A stretch of DNA of 45,000 nucleotides, from the NCBI GenBank assembly GCA_963575745.1, contig CAUYUJ010012525.1, positions 124,969-169,968 on the forward strand, read 5' to 3'. Shown here one piece after another: positions 1 through 11,864 of this stretch; within the stretch, counting starts at the first letter, position 1, and each line of letters begins with the position of its first letter. Both the position numbers and the translations under genes were made by a program. This DNA comes from Prorocentrum cordatum. Lineage: Eukaryota; Sar; Dinophyceae; Prorocentrales; Prorocentraceae. The notes beneath the pieces are model-generated. The model did not search any database, was not told the DNA's origin, and saw only the letters and a program-made list of their open reading frames with translations.

Positions 1-369
1 GTGTGTTCGTGTGCTTGTGCGTGTCTGCATGTGTGTTGTGTGTGTGCGTGTCTGTTCGCGCGCGCGTGTTTTGTTTTGTTTGTGCGTGTGGGCGTCGCAC
101 GCCACACGAAAACACCACGCAGACCACACCACGTAGAACACACCACGTAGAGTACACCGCGCACACACACAGCCCCGTCGGGGTACCCCTGTTTATGAGG
201 ACGGGCTACGGCCTTATGGTGCCAAATTGAGGTGTAATCGTTGTCGTCTTCATCATCGTCGTCGCCATCGTCGTGGTCGTCGTGGTCGTCGTCGCAGCCT
301 TGTCGGCGTCCCCTTTTTTATGAAGGTGGGTTCTTTTTTTTGGGGGGCAGGATTCAGCCGCTGTCTACG
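1..369. repeat. Simple-sequence leader with a short direct repeat
   Basis: Bases 1-80 are GT-rich, 100-175 are CA-rich, and 236-298 are a GTC/GTCATC microsatellite. A block of about 35 bases at 175-215 (GTCGGGGTACCCC, then TTTATGA and GGACGGG) recurs in diverged form at 297-332 (GTCGGCGTCCCC, then TTTATGA and GGTGGG). No credible gene is seen; the open frames are low complexity. Confidence 0.6.
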
Positions 370-3300
370 TCAGCTGGCGTCGGTACATATTAGTCACTAC
401 CCACTACCCTCGCCCCGCTGCCCACTACTCGCTACCCACAACCCACTACCCACTACTGGCTACTTACTACCGACTACGCACTATTCGCTACCCACTACTC
501 ACTTCTCACTTCTCACTACCCACTACCCACTACGCACTTCTCACTACACACGACCCACTGCTCACAACGCACTACTCACTACCCACTTCCCGCTACCCAC
601 TACCCACTACCAACGATCCATCATTCACTACTCACTACCCACTACCCACTACTCACTACTCACTACGCACGCCTCGCTATTCACTACGCACCATTCACTT
701 CTCGAGACCCACTACGCACCACCCACTGCTCACGATCCACTACCCGCTACCCACTACCCGCTACCAACTACCCAGTAATCACAACCCACGATTCACTTTT
801 CACTTCTCACCACTCATTACCCACTACGCACTAGCCGCTAGTAATTACTCACTTCCCACTACTCACTGCACACTACCCACTACCCGCTACCCACTTCTCA
901 CTACCCACTACTCATCACACGCCACATTACTCACTACCCACGACCCACTACTCACTACCCACGACCCACTACGCACTACCCACTACCCGCTACTCATTTC
1001 TTACTAATCACTAGTCAATACCCACTACCCCTACTCACTACTCACTAGCCACTACTCACCACGCTCGACCCGCCACTCACCCCTCACTTTCCACTACTCT
1101 CTACCCGCTGATCATCAAACAATGCTCACTACTCAGTATCAAGTACTCATGCCTTACTACTCACTGCCTACTACTCACTTCTCACTACTCACTCCTCACT
1201 ACCCACTACATTACCCGCTACCCAGTACCCACGACTTACAACTCACTACTCACTGCTCGCGGCTCACTACTCACTACCCACTGCTCACTTCCCAATACCC
1301 CCTATTCATACCCACTACCCAGTGCCAACTACCTATGTCCCACTGCCCGCTACCCACAAGCCACCATCCACTGTTCACTATTCATTACGAGGTGATCATT
1401 TTCCACATCCCACCACTCACTTCTTACTCACTGCTCACTACTCACCACGCACTATTCACGACCCACTACGCACGGCCCACTACCCACTTTTCATTAATCC
1501 CTACTCACTGCTCACTACTCACTGCCCACTGCTCACTTCTCTCTACTCACTACTCTCTACTTTCTGCTCAGTCAGGACGCACTTTTCGGCACCCACTACC
1601 CAGCACTCACTACTCACTGCATACTACCCGCGACCCACTACCCACTACCCACTACTCACTTCCCTCTACTCACGACTCACTACTCACGTTCCGCTACTTT
1701 CTACTCTCTTCCCACTACCCACTACCGACTACTCGCCTTTCCCGCCGCACGGTTCACTACCCGCTACCCATTACCCATTACCTACGACCCACTGCTCCCA
1801 ACCCACTACCAACTCTTCACTTCTCACCATTCACTACCCACTGCGCTTTAGTTACTATTCATTGCCCACTTCCCATTACTCACTAGCCATCACTCACAGC
1901 TTGGTACTCACTACACAATACCCACTATTCACTACGCACTACTCACTACTCACTTCTCACTACCCACTGCTCATTACCCACTACTCTCTACTCTCTATTC
2001 TCTGCTCAGTCAGTACGCATTTATCGGTACCCACTACCCAACACTCACTACTCACTGCACACTACCCGCGACCCGCTGCCCACTACCCACTACTCACTTC
2101 TCTCTACTCACAGCTCACTAATCACGTTCCGCTACCCTCTACTCTCTTCCCACTGCCCACTACTCACTACTCGCCTTTCCCGTCGCACGATTCACTACCC
2201 GCTATCCATTACCCATTACCTACTGCGCACTGCTCGCATCCCACTACCAACTTTTCTCTTCTCACCATTCACTACCCACTGCGCAGTAGTTACAATTCAT
2301 TGCCCTGTTCCCACTACTCACTAGGCATCACTCACAGCTTGATACTCACTACGCAACACCCACTACTCACTACGCACTACCCACTACTCACTCCTCACTA
2401 CCCACTACTCACTACTCGCTACCCACTACCCAGTACTCACCACCTGATTTCCACAACTCACTACCCCCTACTCGCTACCCACTACTCTCCCCCCCTTCTC
2501 ACTACTCACCACCCACTACCCATTGTTCACTGCTCGCTGCACACTGCTGACAACTAACTACCCTACTCACTACTCCATACTCACTACTCCATACGCACTA
2601 CACACTACTCCATATGCACTATTCATATTCCATACACACTACCCCATACTCCACACTACACACTACTCGGTCACCCACTACTGCCTGCCCACTACTCCAT
2701 ACCCACTACACGCTACCCACTACCCGCTGCTCCCTACCCTCTACTCGCTACTCACTACTCACTACGAAGTCCCCGCTGTTCACTGCGCACCATTCACTTC
2801 TCGAGACTCACTACGCGTCACTCACTGCTCACTGTTCACTACCCGCTACCCACTACCCACTACCAACTACCCACTGCTCACAACCCACTACTCACTTTTC
2901 ACTTCTCACCACTCACTACCCACTATTCACTAGTCACTAGTCATTACCCACTGCCCACTACCCACTGCACACTATCCACTACCCGATACCCACGTCCCCT
3001 TACCCACTACTGATCACACACCACACTACTCACTACCCACGACCCACTACCAACTACTCACTACCCCGTACGCGCGACTCGCTATGCACTACCCACTACT
3101 CACTTCTCAGTAAACTCCAGTCATTACCCACTGCCGCATACCCACCACTCACTAGTCACCACTCACTACGCTCGACCCACCACTCGCTCCTCACTTCCCA
3201 CTACCCTCTACTCGCTGTTCATTAAACGCTGCTCACTGCTCAGTACCAAGTACTCATTCTCTACGACTCACTGCCCCACTACTCACTTCTCACTACTCAC

Positions 3301-5345
3301 GCCTCACTACCCACTACACTGCCCGCTACCCAGTACCCACGACTTACAACTCACTACTCACTGCTCGCTACGCATTACTCACTACCCACTACCCGCTTCT
3401 CATTACCCCTTATTCACTGCGCACTAGCCAGTGTCCGCTACCTAATTCTCACTACCCACTACTCAGAATGCACTATCCACTATTCACTACTAGCTTACCA
3501 CTTTCCACATATCACCACTCACTACCCACTACCCACTGCCCCCTACCCACCACTCACTATTCACGACCCACTACGCATAACCCACTACCCACGTTTCACT
3601 ACCCGCTACTCACTGCTATCTACTCACTACTCACTACCCACTACCCACTACCCACTATTCACTACTCTCTTCTCCCTGCTCAGTCAGTACGCACTTCTCG
3701 GTACCCACTACCCTCCACTCATTACTCACTGCGTACTACCCACGACCCACTACTCACTGCCCACCGTTCACTCCTCACTACTCGCGACCCATTACTCACG
3801 TTCCGCCAACTTCTCACTACTCATCTGTCCCGTCACACGATTTCCTACCTGTTACCCGTTAGCTACTACCCACGACTCACTATTCGCAATCCACTGTTCA
3901 CGTTTCTCTTCTCACCACTCACTACCCACTACGGACTAGTCACGATTCATTGCCCACTTTCCACTACTCATTCGCCATCCCCCACAGTTTCTTATACTTG
4001 CTACACAATACCCGCTACTCACTACTCACGACTCACTACGCACTATGCACTACTCACTACCCACGACTCACTTTTCGCCACCCACTACCTACTACTCATC
4101 ACCTGACCCCCACCACCCGCTACTCCCTACTCGCTACCCACTACTAATCCTCCCTTCTCACTACTCACTAACCACTACCCAGTTTTCATTACTCGCTGCA
4201 CGCTGCTGACAACTAACTACCCACTACTCTCTACTGGGTCACCCACTACTGCCAACCCACTACTCCATGTTCACGACGCAGTACCCACTACTCCCTGCCC
4301 CCTACCCTCTGCTCGCTACTCACAACTCACCACTCACCGCACTGCTCTTACGATTCACTTCTCGCTGCTCACTACTCACTACTCATTACCCACTGCTCAT
4401 TACACGCTACTCACCCACCACTCACTTCTAATGTCCCAGTTCATGCTCCAATTTCCAGAACTCACCAGTCACTACACACTTCCCCCTACTCACTGCCCGC
4501 CACTCACTACCCACACCCATTACTCACTTCGCACTTCTCGCTGCTCGCTACTCGCTGCCCACTACCCCATGCCCACTACTCGCTTCTCGGTACTCACTAC
4601 TCACTACCCACTGCCCACCTCGAACCACCCACTACTCACTACTCGCTACCCACCCACGGCCCACTAGCCACAACTCGCTGCGCACTACCCAATGCCCGCT
4701 ACCCACTACTCACTACCCGCTACTCCCTACTCACTACCCACTACTAACTGCTCACTACTCACTACTCGCGCTCCGCTGCTAATGTCTTACCACTCGCCAG
4801 CCATTACCCACCACTATCCTTGCGTTACCCACTAATTTCTATACACCACCCATTCCTCACTACGTACCAACCACTCCTCACTACTCACTCTCCACGACCC
4901 ACTACGCCTTACTCACTACTCACCACTCACCACTCACACCTCGCTACTCACCACCCACTACTCACCACCCTCTTCTCATTTTTCACTACCCACTACCCAC
5001 GACAAACTACCCCGCTAACCACTACTCACCACCCACTACCCTCTACTCGTCTCCCACCTCCCACTGCGCACTACTCACTACCCACTACTTACTACCCACC
5101 ACTTACGTCTCACTACTCACTACTCACTTCTCAGTCTCTCACTTCTCAAATTTCATTTCCCGCTACCCACTACTCACTACCCACTACCCACGACATACCA
5201 CCCAGTAGTCACTACCCATTACCCACTACCCACTACGCGCGGGTCACTACTCACTGCCTACCCCCCACTACCCACTACCCACTACTCACTACCCACTCAC
5301 TACTCACTGCCCACTACCCACTACCCACTACTTATTACCCACTGT
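370..5345. repeat. Heptanucleotide satellite, unit CACTAC(C/T)
   Basis: About 5 kb is built almost entirely of a 7-base unit alternating CACTACC and CACTACT, with point variants such as CACTGCC, CACGACC and CGCTACC. Because 7 is not a multiple of 3, all three plus-strand frames read the same 7-residue motif (T-H-Y-P-L-P-T and variants). No regular stop codon arises there, while the minus strand meets TAG often. The long plus-strand open frames here, up to about 410 codons, are therefore expected by-products and not evidence of genes. The unit is not the TTTAGGG telomere repeat. Confidence 0.95.
600..4230. repeat. Higher-order duplications inside the heptamer satellite
   Basis: Variant landmarks recur at fixed distances. 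CTCGAGAC is at 701 and 2800. CAAGTACTCAT is at 1140 and 3247. CTCAGTCAG is at 1567, 2005 and 3679. CTCACAGCTTG is near 1893 and 2331. Two spacings emerge, about 2.1 kb and about 438 bases, so the array grew by duplicating blocks as well as single 7-base units. Confidence 0.75.
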
Positions 5346-5876
5346 TTGTCATTACTCCCTTCGGTCACCGCCGAGGGTTCGCTTACGTTGTCAGACCAGC
5401 ATATCGGCTAGCTAACAATGCGCAGCCCATTGCCCCCGCGTGCGCACGCGTTGCGTACGCCGAACCATGTGACTGACACGTCACGAATTGATGCTAACTC
5501 AATTCTCGTTCGGGCACCGCCAAGGGCTCGCTGTAGTTCACAGGCTCGCATGGCGACTTCTCGATTGTGGGCTGCGCAAGGCTCACCACACGCTCGCGTG
5601 GGCACGTCGCACGCTGACGAAATTTGCCGTCATACTAGGCGCTTGTGCTCGTTTGAAGTCCGCTCGGTGGCCGCCACGGGACCCCTTTTTTCAGAACCCC
5701 ATGCCCACGTTGCGATTTTTCGGTTATGGACAATACTACGCCAACCACGCACGCGCGCACGCGTGTAGTACACCGCGCCAGGTCACGCACGACTTGCGCC
5801 AGCTTAAAAACGAATTTAAACTTTCAATTTACACCCAACGAAAGCTCAAAGCTTAACTCTAACTGCAACTCGAATT
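5346..5876. other. Non-satellite spacer, no gene recognised
   Basis: The satellite stops abruptly at about 5345 and gives way to mixed sequence. Several short overlapping frames exist on both strands, but none resembles a known protein or shows a convincing exon. A phrase like TCGGTCACCGCCGAGGGTTCGC (5364-5385) is echoed near 5510, suggesting a short internal duplication. Confidence 0.5.
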
Positions 5877-6549
5877 GTTGACGCTTCGCGAATCCCCACC
5901 AGCCCATCCAGACACGATGCCCAGAGGAGTTGTCTCGATCAGTGCAGTGGGCAGCACACTGGGGAAACCATCATGAGACATCCTTGGGTAGCTTGAGCCA
6001 TCTTGGAGGTCAGGTTGGGCTTTCCCAGGTGCTCTTGGGGTCATCTTAATCAGTCCCCCTCAGGAGGCCAACATGTGGCCAAAACCTGCTGTGAAACGAA
6101 TGCTTTGGTATTCTCGGCGGTGCCTCTTGGAGCATCTTGGGTGCCTCTAGGGGGTCTCTTGGGGCCTTTTGGGGATCTCTTGGGTGCCGCCTGGGGGGCC
6201 TCTTGGGGGCCTCTTGGGGCCATCTTGGGGCACTCTTGGGGCACTCTTGGGGCCTCCTGGGCGCGTCTCGGGGCCATCTTGAAGGAGATCGATCGCAGGA
6301 GAGGGGTGTGGTACTAATTAGCGTCCCCCTTCATCAGGATGCCAAAACTGGTGCCAAAACCATGGTACAAGCAATGATTGTGGCTTCCTCGCCGAGGCCG
6401 CTTTGCACGCCCTGGCACCTCGCGAAACCCCCCGTCCAGGTCCAGGGGAGGGGGTCGGGGGAGGGGTAAACCCCTCCCCGAAGAGGAAGAATGATGGGGT
6501 GGAAGGGGAAACTCCCTAAACCACAGACGCCCAGAGGGCTGGTGGGATT
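5877..6549 (+). mobile_element. Introner-like element, copy A
   Basis: This copy is in plus orientation. The left end reads TTGACGCTTCGCG and then a left terminal inverted repeat with CCCACCAGCCC. The right end carries ACGCCCAGAGGGCTGGTGGGATT, the inverted match. Between them are a GGGGCCTCTTGG-type minisatellite (about 6130-6270), the box GGAGATCGATC near 6285, and the block CCCCTCCCCGAAG near 6473. It shares with copy B a stretch around CAATGATTGTGGCTTCCTCG (6374-6393). It lacks the GAG tract of copies B-D, and its left end has GCGAAT where other copies have GCGT. I see no coding exons on either side, so it may be intergenic. Confidence 0.8.
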
Positions 6550-6720
6550 GGCAGAGGATGGTGATACGTTTCTTGGTGGTGATGTTGGTGATGGTGATGA
6601 TGCACTGGATAAGGGACTGGGTGAGGGGAGGCTGATACTGAGAAGTGGGTGGCAGGCGGGAGGGAGGAAGGGAGGGATGTGGGATGGGATGTAGGGGTGC
6701 AGAGCTGGTCGTGATGGTGG

Positions 6721-6852
6721 TGTGTGTGTGTGTTTGCGTGTGTGTGTGTGTTTGCGTGTGCGTGTGCGTGTGCGTGTGCGTGCGTGTGTGTGTGTGTGCG
6801 TGTGTGTATGTGCGTGTGTGTTCGTGTGCGTGTGCGCGCGTGTGCGCGCACG
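6721..6852. repeat. GT/GTGC microsatellite
   Basis: About 130 bases of GTGTGTGTGT interspersed with GTGCGT, ending in alternating GCGCGTGTGCGCGC, a possible Z-DNA-forming tract. It is preceded at 6555-6605 by GATGGTGATG repeats. Open frames here encode only Val/Cys or His/Thr repeats. Confidence 0.9.
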
Positions 6853-7452
6853 CCGTTGGAACAGATGCGGCTGGTGTATTTTGTTTAGGCTAGGGTTGAG
6901 GCGGTGGAGGGCAGGCGGGACAGGGCAGGGTGCAAACGCGCGGTCACGCAATGTGCCCTATAGGCAGCCCACAGAGAGTAATCAGACGACCCCGCAAGAA
7001 GGTGCGCAGCGAGTCACTGCCACAGTGCTGGGCTGCCTTGCAGCTGCCCGTACATATCTCGTACGTTCTCCCCCCTTGCCGCTCCACACAGCCCCCCTTC
7101 TAACTAGCAGTGCATCCGGTTGCCCTTCCATCTCGCATCATATATGTTTCGATGCTTAAACTTGCAGCCGTTGCACTTATCATTATGGCTGTCGCTGATT
7201 CATCATCCCGTTCTCCCTGTACTTGCCCCTCTGCCCCCCTCCCTCCCCCGTCGTCGCCTTCGGCGTTTGCAAACAGGGGAAGGGGAGGGCAAGTCGGGCA
7301 AGTTAAGGGAAACGTGGTTCCTAAGGCGCCTAACTTCGCGCATCGCTCCCCGCGGCGCGCGGCGCGCGGTCATCTTGACGCCCTCGCGCAGCCCCCTTGG
7401 AAAGGAACGGCTCTCCAGCCCAGGCCGCGAGGCGCGAGGCATGGTTAAATGG
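6853..7452. other. Spacer downstream of the minus-strand gene, no gene seen
   Basis: About 600 bases of mixed sequence with no convincing exon. It lies 3' of the minus-strand gene ending at 7453 and so may hold its 3' untranslated region. The stretch GCGCGCGGCGCGCGG near 7355 is strongly GC-rich. Confidence 0.4.
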
Positions 7453-8626
7453 TTATCTTCGCACCCCTGGGGGTGACTTAAGGGGTGGCCTAGATTTCGA
7501 TGCCGAGGGGATTGCGAACTGAATGAAAGAGGGTGACAAAAAAGGGCTAAGGCATTGAAGTGAGCCTTGCGGTTGGTAGACATATGAACAATTTAATTGT
7601 ATCACAACCCTGGCGAGTTTGTGACTGCCCACCCAAGGCCACACCTCGAGCCACACGTCGGAGTGGTCGGAGTCAGCCTCTCCCACCACACACCGCATAG
7701 GTTGGAAGACCATGACATACGGGCTCAAATTCACATGGGATGCGTGCCACCACGTGTGCACAGTGTCACGATTCATATCTGTGATGGCGTCGGCAATCTC
7801 AGGATCATCATCACCAAAAAAATCTTGAAGAACCATGGCATCCATTGACGGCGCTACACAGTCTGCCTTGCGACGGCCACGCAGTCGCAGCACGTGCCAC
7901 CCATCAAGCATGAGCTGGCGTCTCTGCGACTTGTAGGGCGTGAAGAACTTGATCGCTCGCAGAACGCTGTTTCTCCACTTGAACAGCCTGCGTCCCCCCG
8001 CAGTCCGTAAACAGAAACCTGCCTTGTAGCAATCTCGGTGATCAGGATCCTGGTCTTCGTCGTCGACGCGGAAACCAGGCTCACTGGAGCACGGTTGGCA
8101 GACCACCGCATTCCGTGCATGCCAGTACGTGTCCAAAGCATTCGACAAAGAACGGTGATGGTAAGCTTGTCCGCGGGCGTATGCGGTACACATGGCAGCA
8201 CCCACTGCTCCAGACACATCGGTATCGACCCTGACCCGCACTGCTGGGGCGCCCGCCGAAGCACCGTTCATAGGGGCTGTCCGGAATGCAACATGTCGTT
8301 CATCAACTTTCCCAGTGCTCTTGAATAGCGACTCCACCACCAAACTGCGTTGCTCCTTCGCGATCTCGGCAATCTTTGACTCAACCATCGCCTCCTCGTC
8401 TCTACGCTGGCGGTTGGCTGCTCTATCTGCACGCTGAACTGTCTTGATAAGCTCCCGCAAGGCCCCGTCCGAGTGTTCAGACAAGGACATTTGAAGTGCA
8501 TCCATCGGGGCTGCGAGAAAACTGGACTCAGAGAGCACATTCTGCCGATTGAACAAAGCAACGGCCTGCGATTGCACCTGTCGGTCCGCAATGGATTGAC
8601 GAGGACCGAAACCAGGCAGACCAGCC
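7453..8626 (-). CDS. Unknown dinoflagellate-type protein, last visible exon
   Basis: This frame is open for about 390 codons on the minus strand, from the right end of element B to a stop at 7453. The protein is not recognised. Early residues form a charged helical region (QRADRAANRQRRDEEAMVESK, then IAEIAKEQ). A Cys/His-containing stretch follows (VCQPCSS, then HRDCYKAGFC), then a basic segment (KSQRRQLMLDGWHVLRLRGR) and an acidic one (DFFGDDDPEIADAI). The C-terminal 40 residues after ARVVIQL look less protein-like, so the true end could lie near 7600. The start is uncertain: an acceptor AG at 8627-8628 leaves phase 2, while CAG/GTG before 8577 leaves phase 0. Length, composition and absence of stops favour this strand over the shorter plus-strand frames. 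Confidence 0.6.
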
Positions 8627-8630
8627 CTGT

Positions 8631-9348
8631 GCAATCCGACCAGCCCTCTGGGCGTAGGTGGTATAAGGAGCTTCCTCTTCCAACCCGTTTCTTCCCCTTC
8701 GGGGAGGGGTTTACCCCTCCCCCACACCACCTCCCCTGGTGGACGGGGAAGGCGGCGAGCGGTCAGAGCGTCCAAAACGGCCTCAGCGAGGAAGCCACAA
8801 TCATTGGTGTTACTAAGGCGTTGGCCCCAGTTTGGCTTCTTGGGGGGGGCGCGAATATAGGACCCCCCTTCTTTGGTCGATCTCCTCCAAAGATGGCCCC
8901 ACGAGCGCCCCCGAGGCTCCCAAGAGGGCCCCAAGAGAGCCTCAAGAGGTGCCGAGGAGGCCCCAAGAGACCCCCAAGGGGCCCTCAAGATACATCCGCG
9001 AGACCCCCACAAGGCCCCCAACGGCCCCCCGAGACACCCAAGACGCTCCAGGAGAAGACGTCCCAAGAGGCGCCCAAGGAGCCCCCAAGAGACACCAGAA
9101 GAGACTCCGAGAGGCATCCAAGAGGCCTCTGACCTTTTTGCTAACCCGTTTCCTCCTCCTCCTCCTCCTCCTCCTCTTCCTCCTCCTCCCTCTCATCCTC
9201 CTCCGATTCCTACTCCGTCCTCCCGTTCTTGGAGTAAGACTGTTGCACCAGCCCTTGGTTCCTCTGCATGCTCCTTCACTTCCCTGATCACCTCAACTCG
9301 CGTGGGCACCGTTTCTGGATGGGCTGGTGGGGACACGCGAAGCGTCAA
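8631..9348 (-). mobile_element. Introner-like element, copy B, between two exons
   Basis: Read on the minus strand, it begins with ATTGACGCTTCGCGTGTCCCC and the inverted repeat CCCACCAGCCC. It passes through a GGAGGAGG tract (about 9150-9190) and a CCTCTTGGGG minisatellite (about 8890-9120), then GGAGATCGACC (about 8875-8885). It continues to CCCCTCCCCGAAGGGGAAG and ends with GGGCTGGTCGGATT. It separates two long minus-strand coding blocks, so I infer it is spliced as an intron. Two border pairs keep frame: TTCGCGT/GTCCCC with CACAG/GG (phase 2), or CTTCGC/GTGTCC with CGACAG/GTG at 8577 (phase 0). The sequence cannot decide between them. Confidence 0.82.
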
Positions 9349-10713
9349 TAATTCTGTCGCATGCTTGCCGTCAACGGCGTCTTGGAGCTTCTCCGCATCA
9401 GTGCGATTCAACCATGCCTCTTTGACTGCTACAGGGTCGGTGATTTTCTGCCTCCACATTCTGGACACATGGCTCCTCCAAGCGCCGCCACCCCCAGTTC
9501 GTCTAGGTTGTTTCCGTGCTGGTGGCTGCTCCGTTTCATCTCCCGCGTCGTCGGCAGCAGTGTCGTGCGTGTCGGGCGGACGTGCTTGAGGGGGGCGCCA
9601 TGGATTAATCTCTGCACTGCGTCGTTTGTGTTGCTGCTGTACTGACCGAGCAGACACGTCGAAGAAGTTCGGGCGATGCGTCTGCGTGCCGAGCCTCGTG
9701 ATAATGCGCCTGGCCCACGCGTGCATGCATTCCACTGATGCTGTATCTGCATACCCTAAAAGCAAAATCAGCAGCAACACCATCTTTGCATCTTCTGATT
9801 CGATGTCCCAAGTCGTGAGGAACTCGCGGGTCCATGGATCTAACAAACACGGCGTGCGCGCATACATCGTTTTCAATTCTGAGCAAAGGCTGGGATCCAA
9901 CAAAGTCACGAAAATCTTGAAATGAGGCCGAGCGTGATCGACGCCAAGAACACGAGCGCATTCGGCTGCTTGTTTGGATGCTGTCCTGAAGGCGAGGCAT
10001 CTGAACGACATCGTGCACTCTTCGATGGGTACCAACCTCCATATCGCAGACTTTTCCATGAGCATTCTCACATGACGGTCATACTCCATGTCCAACTGGC
10101 CGCGCGCAGAAACGAGGATGCGATAATCACGGGCGCTGATGCCCTTGAACTTATCAATGCTGGACAACAGGTTTTGTTTCCGATCCCACCGTGCACTGCC
10201 AATCACAAGTTGTTTGCGGAGCACTGCCATCGCTGGCTCTATGATACAACGGATGAGGATGAGGTCGGCCAGTGCTTTCCCAGGTCGTTGCTTAAGAAGC
10301 CACGCTTCTGCCATTCTCCTTGTTTTAGCATTCTGCTCAGCGAACTGGTCATCTGCAGGGGCTGGCTTGCCACCGAGGCCGCTCGACGAGGCGGCGCCGC
10401 ATTGATCGTCTGCGTCAGCAGTGTCATCCATGGCGTCACAAATCGCACCTCCAAAGCCACTCACATTCTCGCCTTGGTTATCCGAAATTGGTAGCATCGG
10501 CATCGGAGCAGCGGCGCCGCTGTCGTCGCCCGCTGCAGCAGGACGGCGAGCACCAGCCTTCACAAGCCACAGCGCAAACGTTCTCGATAGCAACCGATGG
10601 CAACACTCAAGCAGCCCTAAATCTGAGATGGCCTTGTCGTTACCAGTCCACTTCTTCCTATTGTATATTTGAAATTGGCGGCACAAGGCGAGGCATATGC
10701 CACGCGACGCCAC
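9337..10713 (-). CDS. Unknown dinoflagellate-type protein, third visible exon
   Basis: About 459 codons are open on the minus strand between elements C and B. The family is not recognised. Visible parts in order: a Cys-containing start (ICLALCRQFQIYNRKKW), an Ala/Asp-rich linker (ADADDQCGAASSS), and a mixed helical core (RDYRILVSARGQLDMEYDR, then CRVLG-like ARVLGVDHARPHF). Next is a compact C-terminal motif (YADTASVECMHAWARRIITR followed by LGTQTHRPNFFDVSAR), then a basic Pro-rich tail (QPPARKQPRR). The SVECMHAWARR segment faintly recalls the C-terminal region of hAT-type transposases, but no catalytic residues can be placed and I do not assign it. The limits are one phase-0 choice (AAG/GTG at 10713, CGC/GTG at 9337); the acceptor could instead be nearer 10756. 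Confidence 0.65.
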
Positions 10714-10755
10714 CTTGGCAATTGTCTCTTTCGGCGTCGTGCACCCGAACGGGAC

Positions 10756-11859
10756 GAATCCCACCAGCCATCTGGGTGTGAGTGGCTTAAGGCGTGTCAT
10801 CTTCCACTCCTCCCTCTTCCCCTTCGGGGAGGGCTTTACCCCTCCCCTATTGCCCCCCTCCCCTGGACCTAGAGGGAGGGGGGGCGGGTCGCTGCTTGGA
10901 GCGCCCAATATGACCCAAGACTGCCCCAAGAGCGCCTCGGAGAGCCCACGATGAGCCTCACCATGACCCAAGGTAGCCCAAGATGGCCCAGGATAACTCC
11001 GAAGACGCTCTAAGGGGCCCCAAGGCCGCCCCAAGAGGGCTCCAAGGGGCCTCGGAGCGATCCAATGATGCTTCCAATAAGCCAGGTTCCTTCAACATCC
11101 GAAAGAACATCGATGAGGCGCGCCTTCTTGCCATTCCGATTTCGATAGCCTTCCGAGGCTACAAGATGGCCCCAAGATGGCCCAAGCGGGTCCCCAGATG
11201 GTCCTCAGAGAGCCCCAGGACGGCCTCAACCGCGCCCAATAGCTCTCCAATGGGGGGGCCCAGAAGCGAACTTTAGGGCCATCGAGGGGCGAGGCTAGTT
11301 GGTGACCCCCCCCCTTATTTGGGCGATCTTCTCCAGGATTGCCCCGCGCGCCCCCCTGAAGCTCCCAGTGGCACCCAGGGGGGCCTCAGATGCGCCCAGC
11401 CCCCAAGAAGCGACCAAAAGGCCTCCAAGATGCACCCAAGAAACCACCAAAAAGCCCCACAAGGCTCCCTGATGCACCCAAGACGCTCCAAGAGGCCCCC
11501 AGGACCACCGCGAGGCTCCCAAGACGTCCCAAGAGGAGTCCCACGAGATACCCGACGAAACTCCAAGAGGCATACAACGGGCCTCTGGCCGATCTGCGTC
11601 CTTATTCTTCCTCCTCCTCCTCCTCCTCCTCCTTCTCCTCCTCCTCCTCCTCCTCCTCCTCCTCCTCCTCCCCCTCCCCCTCCCCCTCCCCCTCCTCATC
11701 GTTCTCTGCGTCCTCCCCCTCCTCCGATTCCTTCTCCATCCTCCCCCTCCTGGGCCAAGATGGTTCCCCAGCCCATTGTTACTCTGTATGCCCCTGATCA
11801 CCTCAATTCGCTTGGGCATCGTTTCTAGGTGGACTGGTGGGGATACGCGAAGCGTCAAG
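10756..11859 (-). mobile_element. Introner-like element, copy C, between two exons
   Basis: The minus-strand reading starts at TTCTTGACGCTTCGCGTATC with inverted repeat CCACCAG. It runs through a long GGA tract (11605-11745) and a CCTCTTGGG/CTCTTGGGG minisatellite (11340-11570), then a second spacer and minisatellite (10900-11270). It ends with GGGAAG boxes and GGCTGGTGGGATTC. At 1104 bases it is longer than A and B. Immediately upstream the exon offers CAG/GTATTC, a textbook donor (intron base 11864), in phase 0; in-frame acceptors are GAG/ACA or AAG/GTG just past the element. The internal block around 11080-11150 (CTTCAACATCCGAAAGAAC) is shared with copy D. Confidence 0.82.
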
Positions 11860-11864
11860 AATAC

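Noticed and set aside
1322-2557. 411-codon plus-strand open frame rich in Thr, His, Tyr, Pro and Leu
   Set aside because: It is the automatic reading of a 7-base satellite in which all plus frames are open; there is no start context, exon structure or composition of a real gene.
5985-6010. Minus-strand AAGATGGCTCAAG resembling the spliced-leader end
   Set aside because: It belongs to the element's CTTGG minisatellite and the upstream bases do not match the leader.
6721-6852. CRISPR-like regular repeats
   Set aside because: These are dinucleotide microsatellites without spacers.
7453-9117. One uninterrupted 554-codon minus-strand ORF starting inside element B
   Set aside because: The first ~165 codons are the minisatellite and terminal boxes of the introner; the real coding part begins after its right end.
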